Below, piece by piece: positions 33,741-34,718 of a DNA stretch of 34,718 nucleotides. The position numbers and the translations under genes are program-made. The stretch covers positions 1-34,718 of the forward strand of contig SLPX01000320.1 of NCBI GenBank assembly GCA_007131745.1, read 5' to 3'. This DNA comes from Myxococcales bacterium (GTDB lineage: Bacteria > Myxococcota > Polyangia > HGW-17 > SLPX01). A model generated the notes under the pieces. That model had not been told where the DNA came from, did no database searches, and worked only from the letters and a program-made list of their open reading frames with translations. The first letter of the stretch is position 1, and every line of letters starts with the position of its first letter.

Positions 33741-34214
33741 CGTGAAGCCGTGAAAATCGATCGCCGATGACTATTTCGATTATATTGCGACTTTTAAAGA
33801 TGCTTGAGGTTTTCCGTTCTCCAGCCGGATGGGTGTGGACGTCCGGCATGACAAAAACACCCACAATTAAGGTAATAAGTAGGAAAAAGAAAAGTGTTTT
33901 TCAAGGAAAAAAAAGTAGAGTGCCCTTGAAAGGAAAAGGACGGACAGACAAGGGAAGCGGTTGTGGATATGATTCGGCGGATTCAGTTTTTCTTTCTACC
34001 ATGTGCTTGCAGCTTTGACGGAAAACTGATGGTGTTGCTTAGGTTCCCACTACTTGACCGAAGTCGATTTTGCATTGACATTATGTTGATTGCCTATTAA
34101 CGCATTGTCACTGTTTTAACAATTCCTGTATGCCTGAAATGCAGGGTTTTGTCTTGCCACGGTTAACGTTTGGAGTCGAAACGGCGTTGTATTTGAGAGT
34201 TTCCTGATTCATTA
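33741..34214. other. Intergenic region before the transposase
   Basis: A 474-bp gap with no recognised gene. An 8-bp inverted repeat TTTCAAGG/CCTTGAAA (33900-33907 and 33925-33932) with an A-rich 17-base loop is the only clear structure. The terminal inverted repeat of the insertion element could not be identified because its other end lies outside the window. Confidence 0.4.
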
Positions 34215-34718
34215 TTAGCTTACCTTGCGTTGCAGTTCCACCATTTCATCGAGCCTTGCCTTCACTTCCCTCGCCCAGCTCTGCCAACGAGGTAGCTTCG
34301 TCGAGATTTGGCCGTAGTAGACTTCTGCCGGAACAACAGGGTCGCCACCTCTATCTGGAACCAGCGCCCAGTGGGGCCGAAGCAAATTGTAACGTGCCCG
34401 AAATTCGGCGAGGCATTCTCTGGCATGCTGGGGATTGCAGTAAAGTCGCCAGTAAACTTCCTCTTGTTTCAGGGTCTCGTGGAATCTCTCCAGCAGCCCG
34501 AGTTGAGTCGGCGTCCGGTATTGGATGCGCACATGACAGTACTCGTCTCGAACAAAATTCAAAAACCTCTTTGCTATGAACGATGTCCCGTTGTCGGTAA
34601 CAAGAAACGGGTCGGTTTTCAGCGGACCGTGAATGCGCTCAGCTTCGACCCTTGCCTCCTTTAACGTCGCAATTGCTTCTGCTGCGCTGTAGCTATGAGT
34701 GAATCGTAGCGCCAAGAG
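34215..34718 (-). mobile_element. DDE integrase-type transposase, cut by the window edge
   Basis: The C-terminal 168 residues of an integrase-core (rve) transposase of the IS3/IS481 type. LVTDNGTSFIAKRF holds the second catalytic Asp, and LGLLERFHETLKQEEVYW holds the Glu 35 or so residues later. RARYNLLRPHWAL is the usual block following the Glu. The frame stays open through base 34718, so the gene begins beyond the right edge and the first Asp and any helix-turn-helix are not visible. The TTG at 34715 is not a credible start. The seen part is intact, without frameshifts. It marks an insertion element next to the histidine kinase gene. Confidence 0.85.

Overview
The window looks like chromosomal DNA from a deltaproteobacterial-type Gram-negative bacterium (Myxococcota or Desulfobacterota in the broad sense). 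Four things suggest this: several lipoproteins with acidic or Cys-rich spacers after the lipobox, a PilZ protein of the type expanded in Myxococcus, a PAS protein ending in a four-Cys motif, and TolB-like and kelch surface propellers. This is inference from gene content; no rRNA or tRNA gene was recognised.

Layout. (1) 52-5852, minus strand: a large secreted papain-like/kelch protein followed by a propeller lipoprotein. The large gene's only good ATG and signal-peptide start lies across eleven copies of a 5-bp repeat (5791-5845). As assembled it is out of frame with the body, which is the signature of an ON/OFF phase-variable surface gene. (2) 6185-18503, plus strand: a four-gene operon and the most unusual part of the window. 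It encodes a periplasmic vWA protein with one membrane anchor, a 1102-aa FtsZ/tubulin-like GTPase with an intact AGGTGSGA signature, a membrane protein with a second glycine-loop tubulin-like N-terminus lacking that signature, and a polytopic membrane protein fused to a DUF1998/MrfA-like helicase whose ATPase motifs are destroyed. (3) 18562-19792, minus: PAS/zinc-motif and PilZ signalling proteins. (4) 19988-24715, plus: exported S9 peptidase, GT2 glycosyltransferase, Cys-rich lipoprotein.

(5) 24745-27131: an accessory patch with a decayed VapC-like toxin, a DUF4143 ATPase, a fragment resembling the GT2 gene, and hicB with a hicA cut to 16 codons. (6) 27132-32341, plus: a CrtI-like flavoprotein in visibly GC-richer DNA, an unknown lipoprotein, an envelope-anchored NUC1 nuclease, and a membrane-anchored SUMF1/FGE-like protein. 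(7) 32358-34718, minus: a soluble GAF histidine kinase and, at the right edge, the C-terminal part of a DDE transposase.

How the parts fit: most of the window is cell-surface or exported machinery. The exception is the tubulin/vWA operon. Its four products can be arranged as periplasmic sensor or ligand-binder, membrane tether, cytosolic GTP-dependent polymer, and membrane-bound pseudo-helicase platform. Makarova and Koonin (2010) proposed from gene context that FtsZ-like families linked to vWA proteins form membrane-remodelling systems. The pseudo-helicase partner seen here is, to my knowledge, not part of that description.
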